Origin: Lewinellaceae bacterium
GTDB taxonomy: Bacteria; Bacteroidota; Bacteroidia; Chitinophagales; Saprospiraceae
Assembly (NCBI GenBank): GCA_016711435.1
Contig: JADJSY010000024.1
Coordinates: forward strand, 62,001-126,000
Reading direction: 5' to 3'
DNA: 64,000 bases
A model generated the notes under the pieces. It ran no database searches. It saw only the letters and a program-made list of their open reading frames with translations, and was not told the origin of the DNA. Shown here piece after piece: positions 15,568-24,552 of this stretch. The translations under genes and the position numbers were made by a program. The stretch's first letter is position 1; each line of letters starts with the position of its first letter.

Positions 15568-16941
15568 TTATTTTACTTTTCCTCGTTTAACGAAATTACC
15601 GTAACCCGGCTCTAATAAACACTTTTCGTTTTCAATCGCGACCTTTCCCCGCAACAGAACCGTTTCCACTTTTCCGGTTACTTCACGGCCTTCATAAGCG
15701 GAGTAATCCGTTCGCATGTGGTGGGTTTTGGCGGATAGCGTATGTTTTTTATTCGGATCTAAAATACAGATGTCGGCGTCGGCGCCAATGGCGATCGTAC
15801 CTTTTTGCGGGTACATGCCGAATTTTTTGGCGGCATTGGTGGCGCTCAGTTCCACAAATTTCGGCAGGCTGATGCGGCCTTTACTCACCCCTTCTGAAAA
15901 AAGCAGTTCCATCCGGTGTTCGATGGCCGGGTGCCCGTTGGGAATTTTGGCAAAATCGCCTTTGCCCATTTGTTTTTGCTCCCAGGTAAAAGGGCAGTGA
16001 TCGGTTGCCACCACATGCACCAAACCCTGATCAATGCCCGCCCACAAAGCCTCCTGGTCTTTTTTCTGCCGCAACGGTGGACTCATCACCCATTTGGCGC
16101 CTTCAAAATCCTGTTCGTATAAAGAGGCGTCGAGCAGCAGGTACTGAATGCAGGTTTCGACATTGATGTGCTGGTTGCGTTTGGTGGCCTCCCGCACGGC
16201 ATTCAAAGCGCCTTCGCAGGTGAGGTGTACAATGTAGCCCGGACAACCCGTGTAAAACAACATATCCGCAAAACGCGCCGACGCTTCTGCTTCCGTGATT
16301 TCCGGTTGCGACAGGTAATGGTACAGCGGTGCGCGATTGCCAGCGGCTTTGTTTTGGGCAATCAGCGAATCGATCATATCGCCGTTGGTGGCATGAACGG
16401 TGACCATGCCACCGTGTTTTTTCACGACCTGCATCAATTGCACCATTTGACCGTCGTCGATCATCAGAGCGCCTTTGTAGGCCATGAATGTTTTAAAGGA
16501 CGTAATACCCTCCTTTTCAATCATTTCTACGACTTCATCGGCAGTTTGCCGGTTAAAATCCGTCACCGCCATATGGTAACTGTAATCCGCCAGCGCCTTG
16601 CCGACCGATTTTTGCTGCCATATGCGCAGTGCATTGTACAGGGAATCGCCCTGGGTTTGCAGAATAAAATCGATAACCATCGTCGTGCCGCGAAAAAGTG
16701 CGGCCCGGGTACCCGTTTCGTAATCGTCGCTGGAAAATGTGCCCATAAAAGGCATATCCAAGTGTACGTGCGGGTCGATGCCACCGGGAATAACGATTTT
16801 TCCCGTAGCGTCTATGGTTTTATCCGCCTTGTGTGGAAGGTTTGCGCCGATGGCAACGATTTTCTCTCCATCGATATAGACATCAGCCTGGTATTCTTCC
16901 GATGCATTGGCGACATGTCCGTTTTTAATCAGTATTGACAT
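15568..16941 (-). CDS. hydA: Dihydropyrimidinase (D-hydantoinase)
   Basis: This cyclic amidohydrolase opens dihydrouracil to N-carbamoyl-beta-alanine. The zinc motif GGIDPHVHLDMP, the Lys that becomes carboxylated in TSFKTFMAYKG, and ATDHCPFTWEQK are all present. Length (457) and the closing region match dihydropyrimidinases rather than dihydroorotases. The gene is in the middle of the degradation cluster, followed by the ureidopropionase. Confidence 0.95.
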   Translation of the reverse strand: MSILIKNGHVANASEEYQADVYIDGEKIVAIGANLPHKADKTIDATGKIVIPGGIDPHVHLDMPFMGTFSSDDYETGTRAALFRGTTMVIDFILQTQGDSLYNALRIWQQKSVGKALADYSYHMAVTDFNRQTADEVVEMIEKEGITSFKTFMAYKGALMIDDGQMVQLMQVVKKHGGMVTVHATNGDMIDSLIAQNKAAGNRAPLYHYLSQPEITEAEASARFADMLFYTGCPGYIVHLTCEGALNAVREATKRNQHINVETCIQYLLLDASLYEQDFEGAKWVMSPPLRQKKDQEALWAGIDQGLVHVVATDHCPFTWEQKQMGKGDFAKIPNGHPAIEHRMELLFSEGVSKGRISLPKFVELSATNAAKKFGMYPQKGTIAIGADADICILDPNKKHTLSAKTHHMRTDYSAYEGREVTGKVETVLLRGKVAIENEKCLLEPGYGNFVKRGKVK

Positions 16942-16967
16942 AGGGCATTAGCGTTTTTGCTTTTTCA

Positions 16968-18647
16968 TCAAATATAATACAAGACGAAAGAAACGAAAAA
17001 TCCGGTAAACCAGGATGCTGTGTACAGAAAGTCGAGTTGCGGCACCCAATAACCGACCAAAGCAAGTCCGACACCCGCCGCCGCCGCTATCAGCGCCGCC
17101 GGATTATAACCGCTTCCACCGTAGGCAAACTGCCCTTTTTCGTCGTACATGGCATCCAGATCGAGGTTCGTTTTTCGGATGGCGTAATAATCGCAGAGCA
17201 TGATACCCAACACGGGGCCGAGCAGGCCGCTCACGAAGAGCAACAGGGAACTGATTTCATTGAGCAACAACCACGGGCAGATCAGGATACCGATGACACC
17301 GGTAATCAGACCGCCGGTTTTAAAACTGATTTTGCGCGGCAGTAAATTGGAAAATGCATTGGCCGGCGCGATCACATTGGCGGCAATATTAGTGGTCAGG
17401 GTAGCCACAATCATAAAGATTTGAGCCACTACCACTACCCACGGATGTTCAAATTTAGCCATCAAATTCACGGGGTCCCAGGGAGCGTCGTCGCCGATCA
17501 GGATGTCTTCAAAATTTATCATCGCTGCGCAAGGCACAAACACGCCGACGAACGAAAAAAGCATCATCGTGAGCGGCAATCCGAAAAACTGCCCGTACAC
17601 CTGCGAGCGCTGGCTTTTTGCATATCGGGTAATATCGGCAATACTCAAGGACATGGTTGCCCAAAAGCCCACCATAGCGGTCAGCCAAAACAGGTATTTA
17701 CCCAACTTTGACCACCATCCGCCACTTTCTGTAACGAGCGGTTTGGCTTCCAGGGTAGAAGACAGCACTTCTTTGCCTTGAATGTTCGCTTTAAAAATGA
17801 CGCTTGCTGCAGCAATTTTATCATCAGATACTTTGATCCGTTCCTGCATGGGCGTCCAGACAGATTGAGCGGGGTCTGTTTTACCCGGGAGTAAAATCTG
17901 AACCGCTTCCGGCCTGTAACCACTTCCATCCTTCTTTTGGAGCGGATGGAGTTCTATCCAGGTACCCTGTTGGTCATAAACCAGACTGGCGGTCGGGATC
18001 GCCAGGGTTTTGCTTTGATCCAATACTTTGCCGAAACTGCCGGTTTGTACCGTTCCCCAGTAAATCAGCAGCAAACCACCCGCCAGCAAAATGGGCGCCG
18101 ACAATTGTTCCAGCCACTTAATACTTTCCGTGCCTTTCCAGACGAAATACATGTTGAGCAGCCAAAATGCTGCAAATCCCACAAATTTACCGGTGGAAAG
18201 TCCTGCGGCAGGCGACATACCTGTTACCACAGTAAAAATGCTGTACAAGGCCAGTCCGCCGATCCAGGTTTGAATGCCGAACCAGCCGCAAGCGACAATA
18301 CCCCGAACAATGGCGGGCAGGTGTATGCCTTTGGTACCGAACGATGATCTGCCCAGCACCGGAAACGGGATGCCGTATTTCACACCTGCGTGGCCATTTA
18401 GCACCATCGGGATGGTAATAATGGCATTGGCCAATCCGATGATCAGCAGCGTTTCTACCCAGCCTAATCCGCTGCGCATCATATACGAAGCCAGCAAATA
18501 GGTCGGAATACATACCGCCATGCCCACCCAGAGCGCTGCGAGGTGCCAGGTGTTCCAGGTTCGTTGATCGGCGGGAACGGGCGCCAGATCATGGCTGTAT
18601 AACGAAGATTTGGAATGATCCTCCTGTAAGGAAACGATTTTAGACAT
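16968..18647 (-). CDS. NCS1-family nucleobase permease with a large periplasmic insert
   Basis: The protein of about 559 residues is a NCS1 (cytosine/uracil/allantoin) transporter in the inner membrane, with RTWNTWHLAALWVGM near the start, VLNGHAGVKYGIPFPVLGRSS and GFWATMSLSIADITRYA. The start MSKIVSL at 18647 removes an unlikely 8-residue leader. Compared with the usual 480-500 residues, an extra hydrophilic segment of about 85-90 residues (217-308) lies between spans 5 and 6, facing the periplasm if the LeuT-type topology holds. Given its neighbours it probably imports uracil, cytosine or dihydropyrimidines. Confidence 0.93.
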   Translation of the reverse strand: MSKIVSLQEDHSKSSLYSHDLAPVPADQRTWNTWHLAALWVGMAVCIPTYLLASYMMRSGLGWVETLLIIGLANAIITIPMVLNGHAGVKYGIPFPVLGRSSFGTKGIHLPAIVRGIVACGWFGIQTWIGGLALYSIFTVVTGMSPAAGLSTGKFVGFAAFWLLNMYFVWKGTESIKWLEQLSAPILLAGGLLLIYWGTVQTGSFGKVLDQSKTLAIPTASLVYDQQGTWIELHPLQKKDGSGYRPEAVQILLPGKTDPAQSVWTPMQERIKVSDDKIAAASVIFKANIQGKEVLSSTLEAKPLVTESGGWWSKLGKYLFWLTAMVGFWATMSLSIADITRYAKSQRSQVYGQFFGLPLTMMLFSFVGVFVPCAAMINFEDILIGDDAPWDPVNLMAKFEHPWVVVVAQIFMIVATLTTNIAANVIAPANAFSNLLPRKISFKTGGLITGVIGILICPWLLLNEISSLLLFVSGLLGPVLGIMLCDYYAIRKTNLDLDAMYDEKGQFAYGGSGYNPAALIAAAAGVGLALVGYWVPQLDFLYTASWFTGFFVSFVLYYI

Positions 18648-18715
18648 AATGCTCAATGGTATAGTCAGCACAAAGTGGTTTTGAAAGAGAAGGCATCTAA
18701 ATTCACTTATTTACA

Positions 18716-18756
18716 ATGCTTTCTCAACTTTCAACTTTCTCAACCTCTCAACTTTG
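18716..18756. repeat. Tandem 7-bp words (tctcaac/tttcaac) at the aminotransferase 3' end
   Basis: The units tctcaac and tttcaac alternate with a period near 7 bases, run into the aminotransferase stop at 18748 and encode its final residues in part. No inverted arm was seen. Confidence 0.5.
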
Positions 18757-20103
18757 GGTATAATATTCGTCGGCAATAGAAATGGCTTTGCTGATAATTT
18801 CCAGTCCCTCGTCAATTTGCGCCTCCGTGACGCAGAGTGGGGGAGCGGTAAATATCCAGTTCCAGCGAACAAAAGTGAACATGCCGTTGGCCTGCACGGC
18901 GGCGGCTACTTTACCCGTGATACCCATATCCTGCGGTTTGGCGTTCCAGGGGGCGATCGGTTCTTTGGTTTTGCGGTTTCTCACTAATTCGATACAGCCC
19001 AATAATCCGGTGTTTCTGAAATCGCCGATAGAAGGATGTTTTTCCTGCAAGGTTTTTACTTTAGCTTCTATGTAAACGCCCATTCGGGCTGCGTTTTCCA
19101 CCATGCCCTCTTCTTCCAGCACTTTGATATTCTCCAGCGCCGCAGCACAGGCTACCGCATGCGCGGAATACGTGAGGCCGATGGCTAAAAATTTGTCGTC
19201 GAAATGCCGGGCAATGGGTTCGGAAACGATCATTGCACCCAAAGGAAGGTAGCCGGAAGTGATACCTTTGGCCATGCACATAATATCGGGGACAACGTCG
19301 TGGTGTTCACAGGCAAACCATTTGCCGGTACGACCAAAACCGCTCATAACCTCGTCGTCAATCAACAGAATACCATGTCGTTCGGCCAGGGCCTTTACTT
19401 TTTTCAGGTAAAAAGGCGGGTATTTGAGACAACCCGAAGAGCCTGATTCGCCTTCAAATAAAATGGCGGCAATGCTGTCCGGGTTTTCATACATAATTAC
19501 CTGTTCCAGGTTGCGCAGAGCCATTTCGCCGCATTCTTCCAGGGAAGTTGTGTTCCAGGGACAGCGGTAGAAATACGGGTTTTCTACCCGGATAATATTG
19601 GGAATCTGTTGCGCGTCCATGGGGAAACGCCGCGGATCGCCGCTCGCGGTGATAGCGCCGTAAGTGCCGCCGTGGTAAGAGCGATATTGTGTAATGATCT
19701 TGTGGCGACCGGTGTATAAACGCGCCAGTTTAATCGCGTTTTCTATCGCTTCCGAGCCGCCCAGGGTGAAAAAGGTCTTGCTTAGATTACCCGGAGCCAA
19801 TTCGGCCAGTTTTTTGCCCAACGCGCTCCTGGCTTCGGTCACCATGCCGGGGTGAACGTAACTCACTTCTTCCATTTGCCGCCTGACAGCCTCCGTAATG
19901 CGCTGATTACCGTGACCGATGTTGACGTTCATCAATTGCGAAGAAAAATCGAGATAGCGCTTGCCATCCATATCATACAGGTATACGCCTTCTGCTCTTT
20001 CGATCGCCAGCGGGTTCAGGCCAGACTGCTTGGACCACGAAAAAAGGGTATGATCGAGGCTTGTTTGCACCATCTCCTGCCGGTCCATTAATAATGTGCT
20101 CAT
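18748..20103 (-). CDS. Class III aminotransferase, probably beta-alanine:pyruvate type
   Basis: This 451-residue PLP enzyme has the omega-transaminase signature LIDDEVMSGFGRTGKWFACEH and the PLP Lys in MAKGITSGYLP. Its position between the permease and the acylating semialdehyde dehydrogenase suggests it converts beta-alanine (or 3-aminoisobutyrate) to malonate (methylmalonate) semialdehyde. Specificity is inferred from context, since the family is broad. Confidence 0.88.
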   Translation of the reverse strand: MSTLLMDRQEMVQTSLDHTLFSWSKQSGLNPLAIERAEGVYLYDMDGKRYLDFSSQLMNVNIGHGNQRITEAVRRQMEEVSYVHPGMVTEARSALGKKLAELAPGNLSKTFFTLGGSEAIENAIKLARLYTGRHKIITQYRSYHGGTYGAITASGDPRRFPMDAQQIPNIIRVENPYFYRCPWNTTSLEECGEMALRNLEQVIMYENPDSIAAILFEGESGSSGCLKYPPFYLKKVKALAERHGILLIDDEVMSGFGRTGKWFACEHHDVVPDIMCMAKGITSGYLPLGAMIVSEPIARHFDDKFLAIGLTYSAHAVACAAALENIKVLEEEGMVENAARMGVYIEAKVKTLQEKHPSIGDFRNTGLLGCIELVRNRKTKEPIAPWNAKPQDMGITGKVAAAVQANGMFTFVRWNWIFTAPPLCVTEAQIDEGLEIISKAISIADEYYTQS

Positions 20104-20106
20104 GGT

Positions 20107-20135
20107 GGGTTAATTAGTTATTAGTTATCAGTTAT
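20107..20135. repeat. Partial A-type word run (ttagttattagttatcag)
   Basis: A short run of the same 7-bp words as in hairpins A1 and A2 lies between the aminotransferase start and the dehydrogenase stop, without a complementary arm. Confidence 0.55.
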
Positions 20136-20139
20136 TTGT

Positions 20140-21609
20140 TCAGCTCATCCAGTTCGTCCTGGCCTCCGCATTCCACTTAATAGACGCTTTTTTATTCTGC
20201 GTCCAGAATTCAATAGAACTTTTTCCGGTAATATCACAAACGCCGAACTTGGAATCGTTCCAGCCGCCGAAAGGAAACGGTTCCCTTGGAACGGGCACCC
20301 CGATATTCACCCCGATCATGCCGGCGCTGGCGCGCTCCATCACTTCTTTGGCAAATCCGCCGTTTTCGGTAAAAATAGCGGCGGCATTGCCATAAGGAGA
20401 AGCATTTTCAATGGCAATGGCTTCATCCAGATTTTTTGCCCGGATGATGGCGATGACCGGCCCGAATACTTCTTCATGGGCAATCCGCATGTCGGATGTA
20501 ACATAGTCCACGATGGTCGGTCCCACATAAAAACCACCTTCTTTGTTGGGCACCACGGTATTTCTTCCGTCGACCAATACTTTGGCGCCGGCTTGTTCTG
20601 CCTCGTTGATAAAGGCTTCAATACGCGACCGGGATTCTTTGCTGATGACTGCGCCGAGGTTTTCTCCCGGAATCAATTTGCGGGCCTCGTCGCACATGCG
20701 ATCAATAATCGGTTGTACACGATCGACGCCGATCATTACCGCCGCCGCCATGCAGCGTTGTCCCGCGCAACCCGACATGGAGGCCACCACATTGGAAGCA
20801 GTCATTTCCAGGTTAGCGTCGGGCATGACGATCAGGTGGTTTTTGGCGCCGCCCAGCGCCACACAGCGCTTCAGGTTGGACGTAGCCCTGATATAGACGA
20901 TTTTAGCCACTTTGGTAGAGCCGACAAACGTAACCGCCTGAATATCAGGGTGGTCGCAAATGCCTTCCACGATCTCGCGCCCGCCGTTCACGACGCTGAA
21001 AACACCGTCCGGCACGCCTGCTTCTTTTAATAATTCTGCCAGGCGCAAAGCGCTGAGCGGCACTATTTCGGAAGGTTTCAGGATCAGGCAATTGCCCAGT
21101 ACGAGGGCGTTGGGAATGGTCCAGTTGGGCACCATATTCGGGAAATTGAAAGGCGCAATGGAGGCGACCACACCGATTGGTTTGCGCTCTATCCGGCACT
21201 CCACGCCCCGACTGACTTCCTGGACTTCGCTGCTGACGATTTGCGGCATAGAGCAGGCAAATTCGCACAATTCGATGCTTTTATCCACCTCTGCACGCGC
21301 TTCGTCCACCGTTTTTCCATTTTCAAGGTGCACCAGTTCGGCCAGCGATTCCCTATCCCGGATCAGCAGATTCCGGTACCGGAAAATGTACTGGACGCGC
21401 TCTTTCAGGGTGAGGGCCGACCAGCCTTTAAATGCATTCCTGGCAGCCTGAACGGCTTCGTCGAGTTCCGAATATGCAGAAAGCGGCACCGCCGATATGA
21501 CCTGTCCGTCGAGCGGACTGATTACTTCTAATTTCCCGGAAGCAGAACTTTGAAAGCTGCCGTTGATAAAATTCAACACCTCGTCGGGTGTGTGCATGGA
21601 TACAGACAT
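20140..21609 (-). CDS. mmsA: CoA-acylating (methyl)malonate-semialdehyde dehydrogenase
   Basis: The protein oxidises malonate or methylmalonate semialdehyde to acetyl- or propionyl-CoA. APFNFPNMVPNW, PDANLEMT and SGCAGQRCMAAAV (catalytic Cys in GQRCM) are MmsA-type motifs. The start MSVSMHTPDEV at 21609 gives 489 residues; the open frame upstream is encoded by hairpin B2. As first gene of the cluster it completes the route from pyrimidines to central metabolism. Confidence 0.92.
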   Translation of the reverse strand: MSVSMHTPDEVLNFINGSFQSSASGKLEVISPLDGQVISAVPLSAYSELDEAVQAARNAFKGWSALTLKERVQYIFRYRNLLIRDRESLAELVHLENGKTVDEARAEVDKSIELCEFACSMPQIVSSEVQEVSRGVECRIERKPIGVVASIAPFNFPNMVPNWTIPNALVLGNCLILKPSEIVPLSALRLAELLKEAGVPDGVFSVVNGGREIVEGICDHPDIQAVTFVGSTKVAKIVYIRATSNLKRCVALGGAKNHLIVMPDANLEMTASNVVASMSGCAGQRCMAAAVMIGVDRVQPIIDRMCDEARKLIPGENLGAVISKESRSRIEAFINEAEQAGAKVLVDGRNTVVPNKEGGFYVGPTIVDYVTSDMRIAHEEVFGPVIAIIRAKNLDEAIAIENASPYGNAAAIFTENGGFAKEVMERASAGMIGVNIGVPVPREPFPFGGWNDSKFGVCDITGKSSIEFWTQNKKASIKWNAEARTNWMS

Positions 21610-21655
21610 ACGAATGAATTTTTGAATAAAAATGGGGTGGTGAAAGTAATACAAA

Positions 21656-21744
21656 TTTTTGGTGTATGGTGTATAGTGTTTGGTGTTTAGGGCGCTTCGC
21701 CAAAGACAGAGCCCCCTAAACACCAAACACAATACACTAAAAAC
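21656..21744. repeat. Hairpin of GGTGTTT words, copy B2, in a divergent gap
   Basis: The arm at 21656-21695 (tttttggtgtatggtgtata, gtgtttggtgtttagggcgc) pairs imperfectly with 21711-21744. It lies between divergent genes, so here it cannot be a simple terminator. Just after it, at 21825-21860, is a remnant of the C-type words (ccatcaaacttttcaaacac). Confidence 0.7.
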
Positions 21745-21876
21745 GACCTTTTTATGTAATCGGCGATTTCGAGGCATCATTCCGATTCAGAGGTTTTGAA
21801 CGAAAGCCCAAACGCGAAGCCCACAAACCATCAAACTTTTCAAACACTCAAACTTTCCACTCAATCTTTCCTTTTT

Positions 21877-23519
21877 ATGAAAAAACTACTTTTCTTCCTT
21901 TTGATTATCGGCCAGACCGGCCTGGCACAAACCGCCAAAACCATCAAAACCCGCGTGGATAAAGTCACCGTTTTTAACCGGGGTGCGCAAATATTCGCCA
22001 CGGAAAAAGCCAGCCTGCCGGTGGGCGCCACGGACTTAATCTTTGAAAATGTATCGCCAAAATTATTACAACAAACCCTGCAGGCCAATGCTGCTACAAC
22101 CTGAAATACGCAGTGGTAGAAAAGAAACCGGATGATCCCGCGCTCAAAAAACTGGAACGCGACCTGAAATCCGTGCAGGATTCCCTGGTAGAAGTAGGTT
22201 TTTATATCAAAGGTTTCCAGAACCAGATGAATAATTTTACAACCGAACGCACTGTGTTGCTGGGCAACCGCCTCATGCGCGGCGAACTCCAGCGCGATTC
22301 ACTGGTCATTTTTCAACAAAGTATCGATTATTTGCGCCAGCGCCTGAACAACATCGATATGGAATTACTCAAACTGGAACGCGAAAAATACAAATGGGAT
22401 GTGCTGCGCAATGCGTTGTTGCAACGTCAGGGTACTTTGCAGACGCTGATTGCCGGCAATTTTGCGCCTCCGGAAGCCGATGCACAGCCTGTACCGCAAG
22501 TGATTGTTACGGTTTTTACCGAACGCGCCGCCAATACCGATATATCCATTAATTATTTTGTGGAAGAAGCGGGCTGGGTACCTGCTTATGAACTCCGCGC
22601 GACCAACAATGCCACTGATATCGAACTCAAACACCGGGCCGGCGTGTACCAAAACTCCGGTATCGACTGGAAAGATGTGCTGCTGACTCTATCGACCGGC
22701 AATCCGAATGAATCCAGCGTAAAACCCGTGCTACCGCCTTTTGTCCTGCAATACGAGCAATACCTGGCGCTCCAGAACAGGAAAACAGCCAAAGATGCAC
22801 TGGCGTCGAAACCCCAGAGCGGAATGGTGCGGTCAGATGATATGAAAGAATCAGAAGAGTCCGCCGCAGACATCGACGGCGTTTTTGACTACACAACTGT
22901 TACGGAAAACGCGCTGCGGGTGGAGTACGAAATCAGCCTGAAATACACCATTGCTTCGGATGTCCAATCGCATCAGGTTATCATTCAGAACCGCAAAATA
23001 CCGGCGCAGTACAATTACTCCGTGGTGCCCAAATTGGACCCCGATGTGTTTCTCATGGCGCGGCTGACGGACTGGGAAGACCTGAACCTGGTTGCGGGCA
23101 CGGCAAGAATTTATTTTGACGGCTCATATGTCGGACAAACAGCCATCAATCCGGGCAGCACCAATGATACCTTGTTGCTCAATCTGGGCCGCGACAAAAG
23201 TATCGTCGTGAAACGTATCAAATTGAAAGATAAATCAAAGGAAAAGGTGCTGAACGAGAACAGGATGGTCACTAAAACGTATGAAATCACCGTCCGCAAT
23301 ACCAAAAGTATCCCTATCCGGCTGATCGTGGAAGATCAGATGCCTATTTCCAGCGACCCTTCCATCAAAATAACCTACGAGGAATATGGAAAAGCGTCGT
23401 TCAATCCAGATACCGGAAAATTGATATGGGATTTTAAACTGGATCCGAAAGAAAGTAAAAAAATGAATTTCACGTATGAAGTGAAGTATCCGAAGGATCG
23501 CTTACTGGCGAATATATAA
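21877..23519 (+). CDS. DUF4139 (MuiA-like) exported protein, frameshifted
   Basis: After a signal peptide (MKKLLFFLLIIGQTGLAQ) the protein has the N-terminal conserved strand (VDKVTVFNRGAQIFATEKAS), a coiled-coil region (about 80-180) and the DUF4139 beta domain with SINYFVEEAGWVPAYELRA and VLLTLSTGNPN. The family is of unknown function; mucoidy-inhibitor homologues affect envelope polysaccharide. The frame is lost near 22091-22100, after QANA, and resumes as CYNLKYAVVEKK; one missing base restores 547 residues. The usual strand between these two points seems absent, so a larger deletion is possible. Confidence 0.85.
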
Positions 23520-23522
23520 TAC

Positions 23523-23691
23523 GGGGTTGCGTCAAAAGTCGTATTCTACTTAAGCCATGGTTCTAGTGTAAAATTTAATTTCGCGTTACCTCCAACTTCC
23601 CGAAAGTTTAAAACTTTCGGGAAGTTTCGAGCCGAAAAAACCAAGTATAATTTGGCATCTTATTCCACTTCGCCCCCTTTTGATACAACCC
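23523..23691. repeat. MITE-like intergenic element, copy E2, with inner palindrome
   Basis: The ends gggttgcgtcaaaag (23524-23538) and cttttgatacaaccc (23677-23691) are inverted repeats with 13 of 15 matches. The inside is homologous to E1 at 6927-7061 and also carries a perfect 14-bp-arm palindrome at 23596-23624 (cttcccgaaagttt arms) that E1 lacks. It begins 4 bases after the DUF4139 stop, between convergent genes. Confidence 0.65.
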
Positions 23692-23781
23692 ATGATTCGC
23701 CTATATAAGACTTGCTATAAGTAGTTTCGTAAATGGTATGAAGAAGGAACACCTGGCGAGGCGGAACCACACAAACCTGCG

Positions 23782-24531
23782 CTAAAACGCCTGCGCCAAC
23801 CACGCTTTTACTTCAGCCATTTTTCTGCGTGACACCTCAACGGTAGACGCGTCGGACATTTGCAAATACCCCTGACTGGAGAAGGTTTGAATATGTATTC
23901 GATTAACCAGATACGATTTATGCACCCGACGGAAATGAACGGGATCCAGCAAGGCTTCAAAATCGCCCAATGGCCTGGAAGCCAGCACCTTTTTTTTATT
24001 CAGCAGGTAAAAGCAGGTATAGTTGCCGTCTGCTTCACAGCGAACGATATCAGAAACCGGCAGAAAATGGGTGCCTTCCAGGGTGTTGATACTCAGCATA
24101 AAATGTTGTACATCATGACGCCTGATGTTTTCAAGTAAATGTCTGTATCGGAGGCCCGGTTGAGCAGACTGCTTTTTTTGACTGATAAAACGCAATACAG
24201 CAGCGCGCAATTCGGTCGTATCTACCGGTTTTAGAATATAATCAAAGGCACAAAACCGTATCGCCTGAATTGCATAATGGCTGTAAGCCGTTACAAAAAC
24301 AACCTCGAAATTTGGCGCAGGGATTTGGCGCAACAGCTCAAATCCATCCATTTCCGGCATTTCAATATCCAGAAACAGGAGATCCGGTTGTAAGGCCTGC
24401 ACTTGCTTTAATCCTTCCAAACCGCCCAGTGCAGTATACACTTCACTGATTTCCGGAACAAATCGTTGGATTAGAATCCGCAGCACCTGGATGGTACTCA
24501 TTTCGTCATCTATGATCAAGGCCCTTATCAT
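23782..24531 (-). CDS. LytTR-family response regulator
   Basis: Residues 1-120 are a receiver domain with the acidic pair IDDE, the phosphorylated Asp in LLFLDIEMPEMDGF and the conserved Lys in YILKPVD. Residues about 145-245 are a LytTR DNA-binding domain (FLPVSDIVRCEADGNYTCFY, FRRVHKSYLVN). It follows the kinase gene by 21 bases on the same strand and should be its partner. Two sequences that fit the LytTR/AgrA box lie upstream of the kinase at 27727-27756. Confidence 0.93.
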   Translation of the reverse strand: MIRALIIDDEMSTIQVLRILIQRFVPEISEVYTALGGLEGLKQVQALQPDLLFLDIEMPEMDGFELLRQIPAPNFEVVFVTAYSHYAIQAIRFCAFDYILKPVDTTELRAAVLRFISQKKQSAQPGLRYRHLLENIRRHDVQHFMLSINTLEGTHFLPVSDIVRCEADGNYTCFYLLNKKKVLASRPLGDFEALLDPVHFRRVHKSYLVNRIHIQTFSSQGYLQMSDASTVEVSRRKMAEVKAWLAQAF

Positions 24532-24552
24532 GGGGCCAAGATAAGGTGGATT

